NCBI GenBank assembly: GCA_963715995.1
Contig: OY970283.1
Location: 2,232,001-2,296,000 of the forward strand
Direction of reading: 5' to 3'
DNA from: DATBDN01 sp963715995
Lineage (GTDB): Bacteria; Actinomycetota; Thermoleophilia; Solirubrobacterales; Thermoleophilaceae
DNA: 64,000 nt
Position numbers and translations under genes: made by a program. The notes under the pieces were generated by a model. The model did no database searches and was not told the origin of the DNA. It worked only from the letters and a program-made list of their open reading frames with translations. This document shows positions 17,754 to 25,300 of this stretch, in pieces (position 1 is the first letter of the stretch; each line of letters opens with the position of its first letter).

Positions 17754-18107
17754 TTTCCCTGCCTCTCCCCCGTCCCGTCCAGCTCTCAGCCGTCCGCGAC
17801 GTGAGTAGCTGTCAAGGCATCCGACTGTACACCTGTGTACAAGGGGTCTATGGTGAAGGTAGGCCCATTGGCGGCTCTACCACGCAGCCCTTTGGGGCAG
17901 CCACACTTTCTGTCACGACGCTCCGCGCGCCCTTCAGTCAGCGCGGAGGCCCAGGGCCCCGGTGGCCGGGAAGTCGGCGGACCTCGAGGTGCGAATGCGG
18001 ACAGGAGGCGCGGCCACCGTGTGTCCTGATCCGCAACGCACGGGCTGCGCTCGGATCGCTCCATCCGTCCGTGGTCTCCGGTTTCGGAGCCCGAGGAAGG
18101 AATAGGC
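17754..18107. other. 354-bp intergenic region between divergent genes
   Basis: Divergent spacer between the anti-sigma-like gene and the MpsC-family gene. Besides the 16-bp dyad at 17826 and a GGAAGGA ribosome-binding site just before 18108, I see no gene. Open frames across it lack a start site and family resemblance. Confidence 0.6.
17826..17841. promoter_or_regulatory. Dyad operator TGTACAC-ct-GTGTACA
   Basis: Two perfect 7-bp inverted arms flank a 2-bp centre. It lies 72 bp upstream of the anti-sigma-like start (17753) and ~267 bp before the MpsC start (18108). The shape fits a dimeric repressor or activator site; the binder is unknown, but the nearby Crp-family protein is one candidate. 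Confidence 0.5.
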
Positions 18108-18551
18108 ATGAGCGACGACCACGACCATGGCGGGGTGGGTACTGCGCTGGCGGAAATCTCGAACGAGATGGTCCGCCTCTACAAGGAGTCATTCGGTCGC
18201 GGGCCGACCAAGGCCCGGACCGACTGGGCCGGCCCCGACACCATCGTCTGCATCCTGGAGGACACGTTTGCGCCCGCTGAGCGCAACCTCGCCCGAATGG
18301 GCGAGCATCAGCGCCTGCGCGAGATGCGGACGTTCTTCCAGTACTCGACGATCCGGGAGTTCGGCGAACCGGTCGAGCGCGTGACCGGGCGCAAGATAAA
18401 AGCGTTCCTCAGCGGCGTCGACACACAGGTGGAAGGACTGTCGGCCGAGCTGTTTGTCCTGCATCCGAGCGGGTCGACCAAGCCGTCACGACTCGAAGCG
18501 GATGACGTTCACCGCGAGCCGCGCGAGGAGGCGTTCGAACCCTCCGGATAG
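18108..18551 (+). CDS. MpsC-family (DUF2294) protein, intact copy (147 aa)
   Basis: The core reads EISNEMVRLYKESFGRGPTKART, WAGPDTIVCILEDTFAPAERNL, FFQYSTIREFGEPVERVTGRKIKAFLSGVDTQVEGLSAELFVL. This is the DUF2294/Na-Trans-MpsC family, named after a proposed component of a Na+-dependent membrane-potential system; its biochemistry is poorly known. ATG with a strong GGAAGGA ribosome-binding site. The C-terminal ~25 residues are low-complexity and acidic. The 3' end overlaps the convergent paralogue by 43 bp. Confidence 0.85.
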   Translation: MSDDHDHGGVGTALAEISNEMVRLYKESFGRGPTKARTDWAGPDTIVCILEDTFAPAERNLARMGEHQRLREMRTFFQYSTIREFGEPVERVTGRKIKAFLSGVDTQVEGLSAELFVLHPSGSTKPSRLEADDVHREPREEAFEPSG

Positions 18552-18920
18552 AGCACGAACATCTCGACCGCGAGTCCGTCGGCCTCCGTGTCGATTCCGC
18601 TGATGAACGCCTTGACTTTACGTCCAGTCACGCGCTCGACGGGCTCGCAGAAGTCGGCGACGGCCGCGTATTGGAAGAACGTCCGCATCCCGCGCAGGCG
18701 CTCGTGCTCGCCTAGTGCGACCAGCTTGCGGTCGGCTGTCGTGAGCGTGTCCTCGAGCGTCGTCACGATCGTGTCGGGACCGGCCCACGCCGTGCGCACG
18801 CGCGTCGGGCCACGGCCGAAGCTGTCCTTGTAGATGCGGACCATCTCGTTCGAAGATCTCCGCGAGCACGCTGGTGCGGGGCTCTCCGAGTGTGCCCTCA
18901 GCTTCCTGCTCTTCCGACAT
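18509..18920 (-). pseudogene. MpsC-family (DUF2294) paralogue with a +1 frameshift
   Basis: Start ATG at 18920 (MSEEQEAEGTLGEPRTSVLAEI), then the frame breaks. The expected GAG ATC TCG AAC GAG ATG reads GAGATCTTCGAACGAGATG with one extra base at ~18853, and the next frame continues NEMVRIYKDSFGRGPTRVRT to FVLYPEG and a normal stop. The total of 412 nt confirms a single insertion. Everything else is intact, so this is either a very recent mutation or a sequence error. It is convergent with, and overlaps, the intact paralogue. Confidence 0.8.
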
Positions 18921-18972
18921 CTGCCTGCTTTCGAGTCCGCGGTCATTGGCGGCTGCGGATGCGCACCAGTCA

Positions 18973-18984
18973 GGGGGTACCCCC
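18973..18984. promoter_or_regulatory. Perfect 12-bp palindrome GGGGGTACCCCC
   Basis: Located 53 bp upstream of the frameshifted MpsC start and ~220 bp upstream of the PEBP gene. It may be an operator or a chance GC palindrome; no hairpin loop is available, so it is not a terminator. Confidence 0.3.
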
Positions 18985-19202
18985 GTGCAGGCGCGTCCAC
19001 AACGTCGTGACAGGTACCCCGGCCTGCCTCCCACCGAGGGTCCGTTCGCCTCCGCGCCTACCTCCGTTGCCGTGGAAGGAGCGAATACGTGGGAGTCGAG
19101 GAGTGTTGGGCCTACCGAATGACCGCGCTGGAGACTATCCGCTCCCCCGGCGGCCCGTGCGCGCCGCAGTTTTCGTTCGGGCCACCCGGGCAGAGAACTC
19201 TC

Positions 19203-19670
19203 ATGCCACAGGAACTGAACGTTGCGGACCTGAAGGTCAGCTCGTCCGCCTTCGACAACCACAAGCAGATCCCCGAGCAGCACTCAGGCGACGGCGAGGA
19301 CACGGCGCCGGAGCTCGAGTGGAGCGGCGTGCCCGATGGCACGAAGTCGTTCGCGGTCGTGGTCCACGATCCCGACGCGCCACTGGTCGACGGCTTCACC
19401 CACTGGGTCGCCTACAACATCCCCGGCGACGCGACCGGGCTGCCGGAGGGCGGCGGCGACGCCACAGCCGGCAAGAACTCGTTCGGCAACACGGGCTACA
19501 ACGGCCCCGCGCCGCCCGAGGGCCACGGGCCGCACCACTACTACTTCTGGGTCTACGCCCTGGACGAGGACCTGGACCTGGACGGCGGCCTCGAGCGGCG
19601 TGAGCTGCTCGACCAGATCGAGGACCACGTGATCGAGCAGGCCCGGCTGGTGGGGACCTTCGAGCACTGA
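19203..19670 (+). CDS. YbhB/YbcL-type PEBP (Raf-kinase-inhibitor-like) protein
   Basis: 155 aa from ATG 19203; an in-frame start at 19089 exists, but the extra 38 residues are unlike the family. The PEBP signature is clear: VVVHDPDAPLVDGFTHWVAYNIP (ligand-binding DPDAP and THW), then GYNGPAPPEGHGPHHYYFWVYALD. Bacterial members are small cytoplasmic proteins that bind anionic ligands; their physiological role is unsettled. The GC-rich tandem repeat and structured element begin just after its stop. Confidence 0.9.
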   Translation: MPQELNVADLKVSSSAFDNHKQIPEQHSGDGEDTAPELEWSGVPDGTKSFAVVVHDPDAPLVDGFTHWVAYNIPGDATGLPEGGGDATAGKNSFGNTGYNGPAPPEGHGPHHYYFWVYALDEDLDLDGGLERRELLDQIEDHVIEQARLVGTFEH

Positions 19671-19690
19671 GGGATGGGCTGTGGCGGCGG

Positions 19691-19797
19691 CGGCGGCACT
19701 CTGCCGCCCGCCCCGCTCTGCCGCCGGCCCCGCTCTGCCGCCGGCCCCGCTCTGCCGCCGGCCCCGCTCTGCCGCCGGCCCCGCTCTGCCGCCGGCC
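19691..19797 (+). repeat. 17-bp tandem repeat (CCCGCTCTGCCGCCGGC unit), ~6 copies
   Basis: Five perfect and one degenerate unit lie directly behind the PEBP gene, 66 bp from the structured element. The same unit, about three copies, abuts the second element at 31986-32036 on the opposite strand, so repeat and element travel together. Confidence 0.85.
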
Positions 19798-19863
19798 TTC
19801 CCCTCGCTGCGGTTTGGAAACTGCCTCGGCCAAGGGGTGGCTGGAGTGGCGCTTGCGTTCTCA

Positions 19864-20149
19864 CGCCGGCCGCTTCGTCCCGCGAAGGCGCTCGCTTCGT
19901 TCAATAGTTCCCGCTGTGCGGGAGCAATTGAACGTTGCTCCCCTCGGTGGCGCAGCAACCGTCAATAACTGTCGCTATGCGACACCAATTGACGGTTGCT
20001 CCCGAAAACCGAGCCGCTGCGATCACTCAGGTCCGCCACGCGACCACAACTGACCTCAGCGAGACCAAGAGCGGCTTCGCGAGCGAGCACCGATCCCTCT
20101 TAGTTGCCCAACGGAGGGTCGGTGCTCGCGAACCACGCCGCTCGAGCCC
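19864..20149 (+). repeat. 286-bp structured repeat element, copy 1
   Basis: An ungapped inverted match to 31706-31991 with 19 mismatches by eye. Hairpin 1 (19899-19933): GTTCAAT / ATTGAAC, 3x3 internal loop, TCCCGC / GCGGGA, loop TGT. Hairpin 2 (19955-19999): GCAACCGTCAAT / ATTGACGGTTGC, internal loop AAC x CCA, TGTCGC / GCGACA, loop TAT. A helix AGGTC (20029) / GACCT (20052). Hairpin 3 (20083-20129): 16-bp stem from GCGAGCACCGA, with inner GTTG / CAAC. It lies between convergent genes (PEBP and P450). It could be a BIME-like element, a structured RNA or a MITE remnant; no coding potential is recognised. Confidence 0.85.
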
Positions 20150-20254
20150 TGACGCGCCGGCGGAGAGCGCACCGCGACCCGAAAGCGCCACCCGAAAGCA
20201 GCGCCATGTCCCCGCCCTGGGGTAGTTTCCGCGGAAACGCGCGGAAGCGCGCCC

Positions 20255-20277
20255 GGCGAACCGCCCAATGGTTCGCC
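20255..20277 (-). terminator. Hairpin immediately after the P450 stop
   Basis: GGCGAACC / GGTTCGCC, a perfect 8-bp stem with a 7-nt loop, ending at the base next to the P450 stop codon. There is no T-run, which is usual in high-GC actinobacterial terminators. Confidence 0.5.
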
Positions 20278-21726
20278 CTACCCCACCCGGCTGCGCACCA
20301 CCACTCGCGCTCCCGCGGACGGGATCATCGTCACGTTGCGGTGCACGGCGTGCTCGGGCTCTGGGTCGTCGGCGACCAGGTCGAGGCGCTCGGTCATCGC
20401 CCTCAGCACCACTCGCTGCTCGGCCATCGCCAGCGCCGCGCCGAGGCAGCGCCTTATTCCGCCGCCGAACGGGATCCACTCGTAGGTGCCGGGCGGCTTG
20501 CCGTGCCAGCGCTCGGGGCGGAAGTCGAACGGCTCCGGGTAGAGGTCGGGCCGGTGGTGGATCAGCAGGATGCTCAGCGTGATCGGGGTGCCCGGCGCGA
20601 CGCCGTAGTCGCCCAGCTGCCAGGGCACCGTCACGCGCCTGCCGACCGCGGGAATCACCGGGCGACTGCGCATGCCCTCGGTGATGACGGCCTCGATCTC
20701 GGCGTCCGCATCCTGATCTGAGCGCACCGCTTCGCGCAGTCGCTCGTAGGCGAGCGGATGGCGCACCAGCCGCTCCCAGGTCCAGGCCAGCGAGTTCGCC
20801 GTGGTCTCGTGCCCGGCGAGGACGAGCGTGAGCAACTCGTCGCGCAGCTCGCGATCGGTGAGCTCCGCGCCGTCCTCCGTGCGCGCCTGGAGCAGCAGCG
20901 ACAGGATGTCGTGGCGGCCCTCGAGGTCAGTGACCTTGCGTCGCGCGGCGATGACCGAGTAAACCGGCTTGTCAAGTAGCGCGAGTCCCGCCCGCGTGAA
21001 GCCGACCGGCTCGTCGCGGCCGATGTTCATGAGCTCCGCCACCTGCGCGAGCGGCCACGTGGATGCGGCCAGGAGCTGCTTCGTCGCCGTGCGCACGCCG
21101 TACTCCGGCGTCCCGAAGCTCGGCCGACCGTCGATGCCGAAGACGGCGGACATGATCACGTCCAGCGTGATCGCCTGCATGCGCGGCGCGAGTGCGAACG
21201 GCCGCCCGACCGGCCAGCGCGCGATCTCGCGCTCGGCGACCTCGGCGATCATCTGCGCGTAGCGCGCCACCGCCTCGCCGTGGAACGGCGGCAGGAGCAG
21301 CTTGCGCTGGCGCATGTGGCGCTCGCCCAGGGCCGTCAGCGTGGAGTTGGGCCCGACGATCGGGCGCAGCGGGCTCTCGCCCGTGAGCGACGGCGCCTGT
21401 TCGGGCTTGGCTGTGAAAAGCGAGCGGACGTGATCGGGATGCGAGGACATCACCGGCCCGCCGGGGATCGTCCCGCGCATGCGGAAGACCTCACCGAGCT
21501 CGCGCCGGGCGCGGAAGACGAACTCGATCTGACGCTGGTTGAAGCGCAGCACCTGGAGCGTGCGCGGGAGCGGGATCATCGGCGGTCGCGGCAGTGCAGC
21601 GAGCTCGTCGGGGCCGATCGGGCCGGCCGGCGAAGCGGGTGCCTCGCCCCTGAGCTCGTTCCCTGCGCTGCGTGGCTCCGCCGCAACGGTTGCCATGGCC
21701 GGGAATGTTACACCAATCGATGTCAT
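20278..21726 (-). CDS. Cytochrome P450 (482 aa)
   Basis: Full-length P450 with the I-helix AGHETT (304-309), ExxR as EGMR (350-353), and the heme loop FGGGIRRCLG (420-429) with Cys427 as axial ligand. It is soluble, of the bacterial class that uses ferredoxin/ferredoxin reductase; no redox partner gene is adjacent. The substrate is unknown. The start at 21726 gives 482 aa; an in-frame ATG at 21696 (MATVAAEP) is an alternative, with TAACAT 8 bp upstream of it. It diverges from the secreted hydrolase gene, so the 21726-21770 gap would carry both promoters. Confidence 0.95.
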   Translation of the reverse strand: MTSIGVTFPAMATVAAEPRSAGNELRGEAPASPAGPIGPDELAALPRPPMIPLPRTLQVLRFNQRQIEFVFRARRELGEVFRMRGTIPGGPVMSSHPDHVRSLFTAKPEQAPSLTGESPLRPIVGPNSTLTALGERHMRQRKLLLPPFHGEAVARYAQMIAEVAEREIARWPVGRPFALAPRMQAITLDVIMSAVFGIDGRPSFGTPEYGVRTATKQLLAASTWPLAQVAELMNIGRDEPVGFTRAGLALLDKPVYSVIAARRKVTDLEGRHDILSLLLQARTEDGAELTDRELRDELLTLVLAGHETTANSLAWTWERLVRHPLAYERLREAVRSDQDADAEIEAVITEGMRSRPVIPAVGRRVTVPWQLGDYGVAPGTPITLSILLIHHRPDLYPEPFDFRPERWHGKPPGTYEWIPFGGGIRRCLGAALAMAEQRVVLRAMTERLDLVADDPEPEHAVHRNVTMIPSAGARVVVRSRVG

Positions 21727-21769
21727 CGTCCGAGCGACAGCTTCAGGCGCGCCACCCGTTCTTCAGGGC

Positions 21770-23260
21770 ATGAGCCTTCGCCGCCTCGCGACCGCCTGCG
21801 CGCTCGCCGCCTCCGCACTCTCTCTGACCGTTGCCGGCAGCGCCTCCGCCGACGCGCCTGTCGGCGTCGATGCCAGCTGCGTGGCCCCAGCCGGCAATCC
21901 GGCCCCGAACACGCCCGAGTGGATCGAGCGCGACACGCAGAACCAGTACTGCGCGAGCCTGCGCATCCGCGACCAGGTGCTCTCCCCCGCGTTCGGCTTC
22001 GGGAACACGACCCAGGGCGCCTCGCTGTACGCGGACCAGGTGGCCGAGCAGCTCGGTGACCCGTCGCACCCGCGCGGCGGGGTGACCACGCTGGTTCCGG
22101 GCTCCAAGGCAGCCGACCCGTTCCGCACCCTGAAGCGCTGGACCGAGCAGGGCCGTGGCCGCGTGGCTCCGATCCACTTCAAGGCACTCGACGGCGCAAC
22201 CCTGCGCGGGCACGTCTTCCTTCCGCCCGCGAGCGTCAAGCGCCCGAAGGGCGGCTTCCCCGGCGTCGTGATCACCGACGGCTCCGTCCAGGCCTACGAG
22301 AACCTCTACTTCTGGGCGGCCGAGGACCTCGCGACGCACGGCTACGAGGTCATGACCTATGACGTCCAGGGCCAGGGCGACTCGGACCTGTTCCCGGCGG
22401 GCTGTCCCGACCCCTCGAACGCGATCGCCTCCTGCCCGGGTGTGCCCTACCAGCAGAACTACAACTTCTACCAGGGCGCCGAGGACTCGCTGAGCTTCTT
22501 CCTGTCCGACCCCGAGCATCCGTCCGGCGGCTCCTACAACCCGTTCGCCCGCGAGCTGGACACCAGCGACGTCGGCATCGCCGGCCACTCACTCGGTGCC
22601 GCCGCGGTGAGCATCGTCGGCCAGTGCGACAAGCGCGTGCGGACGATCGTCGCGTGGGACAACCTCGACGCGATCAGCAACTGCGACGGCGTGACGATCC
22701 CGAAGCAGTTCCGCAGCAGCACGCTCATCCACGCACCCGCGCTGGCGCTGTCGAACGACTACCTGTTCAACACGCAGCCGACGCTCACACCGCCCGACGA
22801 GCACTCGAAGATGGACGGCTACAACCAGATCAAGTCACACGGCCTCGACGCCCAGATGGTCACCTTCCGCGGCGCGACGCACCTGACCTACACCTACATT
22901 CCGCTCGTCTTCCAGGCAAGCGAGCTGAACGAGCGGATGGCCTCCTACTACACGCTCGCCTGGTTCGACCTGCACCTGAAGGGCGATCGCTCCGCCTACA
23001 AGCGCCTCACAGCTACGAGCTTCGACGACAGCGCCGACACCGACTCAATCGGCGCCGGCGTCTACGACGAGACGGCGATCGACCCGACCGACCCGTACTC
23101 GGGCAACGTGCCTTACAAGATCGCCGGTGTGAGCGTGGCGAACGCGGTCTCGTTCTATTACCAGTCCGCGTACACGTTCCACAACCCGAAGACGGGGGCC
23201 GTGAGCACGTGTGTCGACATGCGCGCGGGCTGCCCCGCCAAGGAGCCCGCGACTCCGTAG
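21770..23260 (+). CDS. Secreted alpha/beta hydrolase (496 aa)
   Basis: The signal peptide is residues 1-27 (RRLATACALAASALSLTVAGSASA); starting here rather than at an earlier in-frame ATG (21539) places it at the N-terminus. The mature part carries an alpha/beta-hydrolase core: GVVITDGSVQAYENLYFWAAEDLATHGY, DVQGQGDSD, nucleophile elbow GHSLG (Ser ~275), a late FRGATHLTYTY that could give the catalytic His. Large size and several Cys suggest an extracellular esterase, lipase or peptidase; the substrate cannot be told. Confidence 0.85.
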   Translation: MSLRRLATACALAASALSLTVAGSASADAPVGVDASCVAPAGNPAPNTPEWIERDTQNQYCASLRIRDQVLSPAFGFGNTTQGASLYADQVAEQLGDPSHPRGGVTTLVPGSKAADPFRTLKRWTEQGRGRVAPIHFKALDGATLRGHVFLPPASVKRPKGGFPGVVITDGSVQAYENLYFWAAEDLATHGYEVMTYDVQGQGDSDLFPAGCPDPSNAIASCPGVPYQQNYNFYQGAEDSLSFFLSDPEHPSGGSYNPFARELDTSDVGIAGHSLGAAAVSIVGQCDKRVRTIVAWDNLDAISNCDGVTIPKQFRSSTLIHAPALALSNDYLFNTQPTLTPPDEHSKMDGYNQIKSHGLDAQMVTFRGATHLTYTYIPLVFQASELNERMASYYTLAWFDLHLKGDRSAYKRLTATSFDDSADTDSIGAGVYDETAIDPTDPYSGNVPYKIAGVSVANAVSFYYQSAYTFHNPKTGAVSTCVDMRAGCPAKEPATP

Positions 23261-23280
23261 AAGAGCCGGCGCGGCGGCGC

Positions 23281-24081
23281 TCAGATGCCGCTCAGGTGGC
23301 GCACCGCGAAGCCGAAGCGCTTGCCGATCGGCGGACGCCAGCGGACGCCGCTCTTGCCGTTCGGGTCGCCGACGCTGCTGGTGTCCAGGCGCAGCCCTGC
23401 GACCTCCATGTAGACGTGGCCGGAGTTCGCGTAGATCGTGACGTAGCGCCCTGCCCCCTTGACGCCGAAATGGGCGAGCGTGCCGCTCACCATCGGAGCG
23501 TTCAGCAGGCGGGCGCGGATCAGCGCGTAGCTGACCGAGCCCGAGCAGTCGTAGCCGGTGTCGAACAGCAGCCCGTGGCCGCCGCCCCACTTGTAGGGCT
23601 TGCCGATGATCTGGTTCGCCGCGGTGATGATCGCGCGTACGCTTGCGGGCGCCCCGCGCGGAACCGCGGCCAGGCCGTTGCGGCGGATCATCGCCGTGTT
23701 GCCGGGCACCGTCGGAGTCTTCGAGACCGGAAGCGCCGGGATGTTCGCCCACGGGTTCTGCGGATTCGTGTTGCCGCCGCCGGTGGTGGTCGGGGATGTG
23801 GTCGGCGGCGACTGGTTCCAGACGCTCGGGGTCTCCTGCGGGTCGCCCTCGCTCGGATCCCAGCCGTTGGCCTGGTACGGGCTCGCGCCAGTGTTGTCGC
23901 TGTAGCCCGGGCCGTCCCATGCGCCGCCGTTGGTGCCCTGTGAGCTGGGGTAGGTCTGGCCGCTGCCGGGCTCGTAGCCCTGGCCGCCGGAGGCCCCGTG
24001 CCAGTCGTGCGCGGACGCTGCCGGAGCCAGCGCCAGCGAGGCGATTGCTGCTGCAAGTGTCAGTCGAAGTCGATCAGGCAT
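23281..24081 (-). CDS. Secreted NlpC/P60-like protein (266 aa)
   Basis: Signal peptide at 1-25 (LTLAAAIASLALAPAASA), then a ~95-residue Gly/Ser/Pro/Asn-rich linker, then a C-terminal ~130-residue domain with KPYKWGGGHG, DTGYDCSGSVSYAL (catalytic-type Cys) and SGHVYMEVAG (His), the order of NlpC/P60 cysteine peptidases that cut cell-wall peptides. An upstream in-frame non-ATG start would spoil the signal peptide. It lies 7 bp downstream of the GT2-GtrA gene on the same strand, so probably an envelope-related operon. Confidence 0.85.
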   Translation of the reverse strand: MPDRLRLTLAAAIASLALAPAASAHDWHGASGGQGYEPGSGQTYPSSQGTNGGAWDGPGYSDNTGASPYQANGWDPSEGDPQETPSVWNQSPPTTSPTTTGGGNTNPQNPWANIPALPVSKTPTVPGNTAMIRRNGLAAVPRGAPASVRAIITAANQIIGKPYKWGGGHGLLFDTGYDCSGSVSYALIRARLLNAPMVSGTLAHFGVKGAGRYVTIYANSGHVYMEVAGLRLDTSSVGDPNGKSGVRWRPPIGKRFGFAVRHLSGI

Positions 24082-24088
24082 CCAGTGC

Positions 24089-25249
24089 CTAATCGGTCGA
24101 GACCCGCAATTTCTCAACTCTTGGAACTTTGTGTGTAAACACCCAGAACCGGAGCCCGAGGTAGCGGGTAACCGTCGCGGTCACACTCGCTGTAACCAGA
24201 ACCACAAGCTCGAGCAGTCGCCCCGGATCGTGGTCGAACGCACGCAGCGCAAGCAGCGCACCGGTGGTGATGCCGAGGGTGATCAGGTAGACGATCGCCC
24301 CGGCCGCGTGCTGGCGGGCAAGGCGCTCCCGCCCGCTGAGGCCGAACGTGAAGCGGCGGTTGGCCTGCGTGTTCGCGACCGCGGTGATCGCGAGCGCGAG
24401 GGCGTTCGCGAGCGCCGGGCCGGCCGTCGCGCGGAGCACGACGTAGAGCAGCGCATAGGCAACGGTGGACGCGACGCCGATCGCCCCGAAGCGGACAATG
24501 TGGCTGGCAGCGAACAGGCGCGCGACGCCACGCAGGTCGCCGAGCGCGGTGCGCACGATGTCCACGCGCGTGTCCGGGTCGTCGACCCAGTCGACCGGAA
24601 CCTCGTGGATGCGCAGGCGCTGGCGCTGGGCGAGGACGAGCAGCTCGGTGTCGAAGAACCAGCCCTCGTCGACGATCGCCGGAAGCAAGCGCCTTGCCAC
24701 ATCGGAGCGCACGGCCTTGAAGCCACATTGGGCGTCGCTGAAGCGCGCGCGCAGGAGCCGGCGCAGCAGGAAGTTGTAGGAGCGGGAGATCGCCTCGCGC
24801 TTGGGGCCGCGGGTCACCCGCGAGGCGTGTGCCAGGCGCGTGCCGATTGCGATGTCGCTGTGGCCCGAGATCAGCGGAGCGACCAGGGGCAGCAGCGCCC
24901 GCAGGTCGGTCGAGAGGTCCACGTCCATGTAACAGACGACGCGCGCGGGGCTGGCGAGCCATGCAGCGCGCAGCGCGCGGCCGCGGCCCTTGCGCCTGAG
25001 GTGCAGCACCTCCACCCCGCCGAGCTCGGTGCTCAGAGCACGCGCGACGTCGAGCGTGCGGTCGCTACTCGCGTTGTCGGCGATCACGATCTGCCACGTC
25101 AGCGGGAAGTCGTCCTCGAGGAACTCGTGCAGGCGCTCGATCGAGGCGCGCAGCGCGTGCTCCTCGTTGTAGACCGGCACGACGATCTCGACGTCGATCT
25201 TCGCCGCGGCGTTGGTGGACGGGACTGCGGTGAGTGCCGGAGCTGCCAT
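24089..25249 (-). CDS. GT2 (DPM1-like) glycosyltransferase fused to GtrA-like membrane domain (386 aa)
   Basis: Residues ~15-245 are a GT-A family 2 domain: VEIVVPVYNEEHAL, IVIADNASSDRT, MDVDLSTD (DxD), CGFKAVRSDVARRLLP, DTELLVLAQRQRLRIHEVPVDWVDDPDTRVD, closest to dolichol-phosphate-mannose/polyprenyl-phosphate sugar synthases. Residues ~255-375 have four hydrophobic helices with TQANRRFTF, typical of GtrA proteins. Together they would make and flip a polyprenyl-phosphate sugar for envelope glycosylation, which could feed GT39 enzymes such as the one at 29551 (inference). ATG start at 25249. Confidence 0.92.
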   Translation of the reverse strand: MAAPALTAVPSTNAAAKIDVEIVVPVYNEEHALRASIERLHEFLEDDFPLTWQIVIADNASSDRTLDVARALSTELGGVEVLHLRRKGRGRALRAAWLASPARVVCYMDVDLSTDLRALLPLVAPLISGHSDIAIGTRLAHASRVTRGPKREAISRSYNFLLRRLLRARFSDAQCGFKAVRSDVARRLLPAIVDEGWFFDTELLVLAQRQRLRIHEVPVDWVDDPDTRVDIVRTALGDLRGVARLFAASHIVRFGAIGVASTVAYALLYVVLRATAGPALANALALAITAVANTQANRRFTFGLSGRERLARQHAAGAIVYLITLGITTGALLALRAFDHDPGRLLELVVLVTASVTATVTRYLGLRFWVFTHKVPRVEKLRVSTD

Positions 25250-25300
25250 GAGGACAGACTCGGCGCCGTCCGTCGGACGACCGTGTGCCGGAGCTGAGCG

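Noticed and set aside
17744..18280. + strand frame across the 354-bp spacer
   Set aside because: No family resemblance, and it enters the MpsC gene in the wrong frame.
19691..19797. CRISPR-like tandem repeat
   Set aside because: Units are contiguous with no unique spacers; a minisatellite, not a CRISPR array.
19899..19999. Hairpins as integron attC sites
   Set aside because: Imperfect hairpins with internal loops recall attC, but the GTTRRRY/RYYYAAC core sites are not met and there is no integrase or cassette array.
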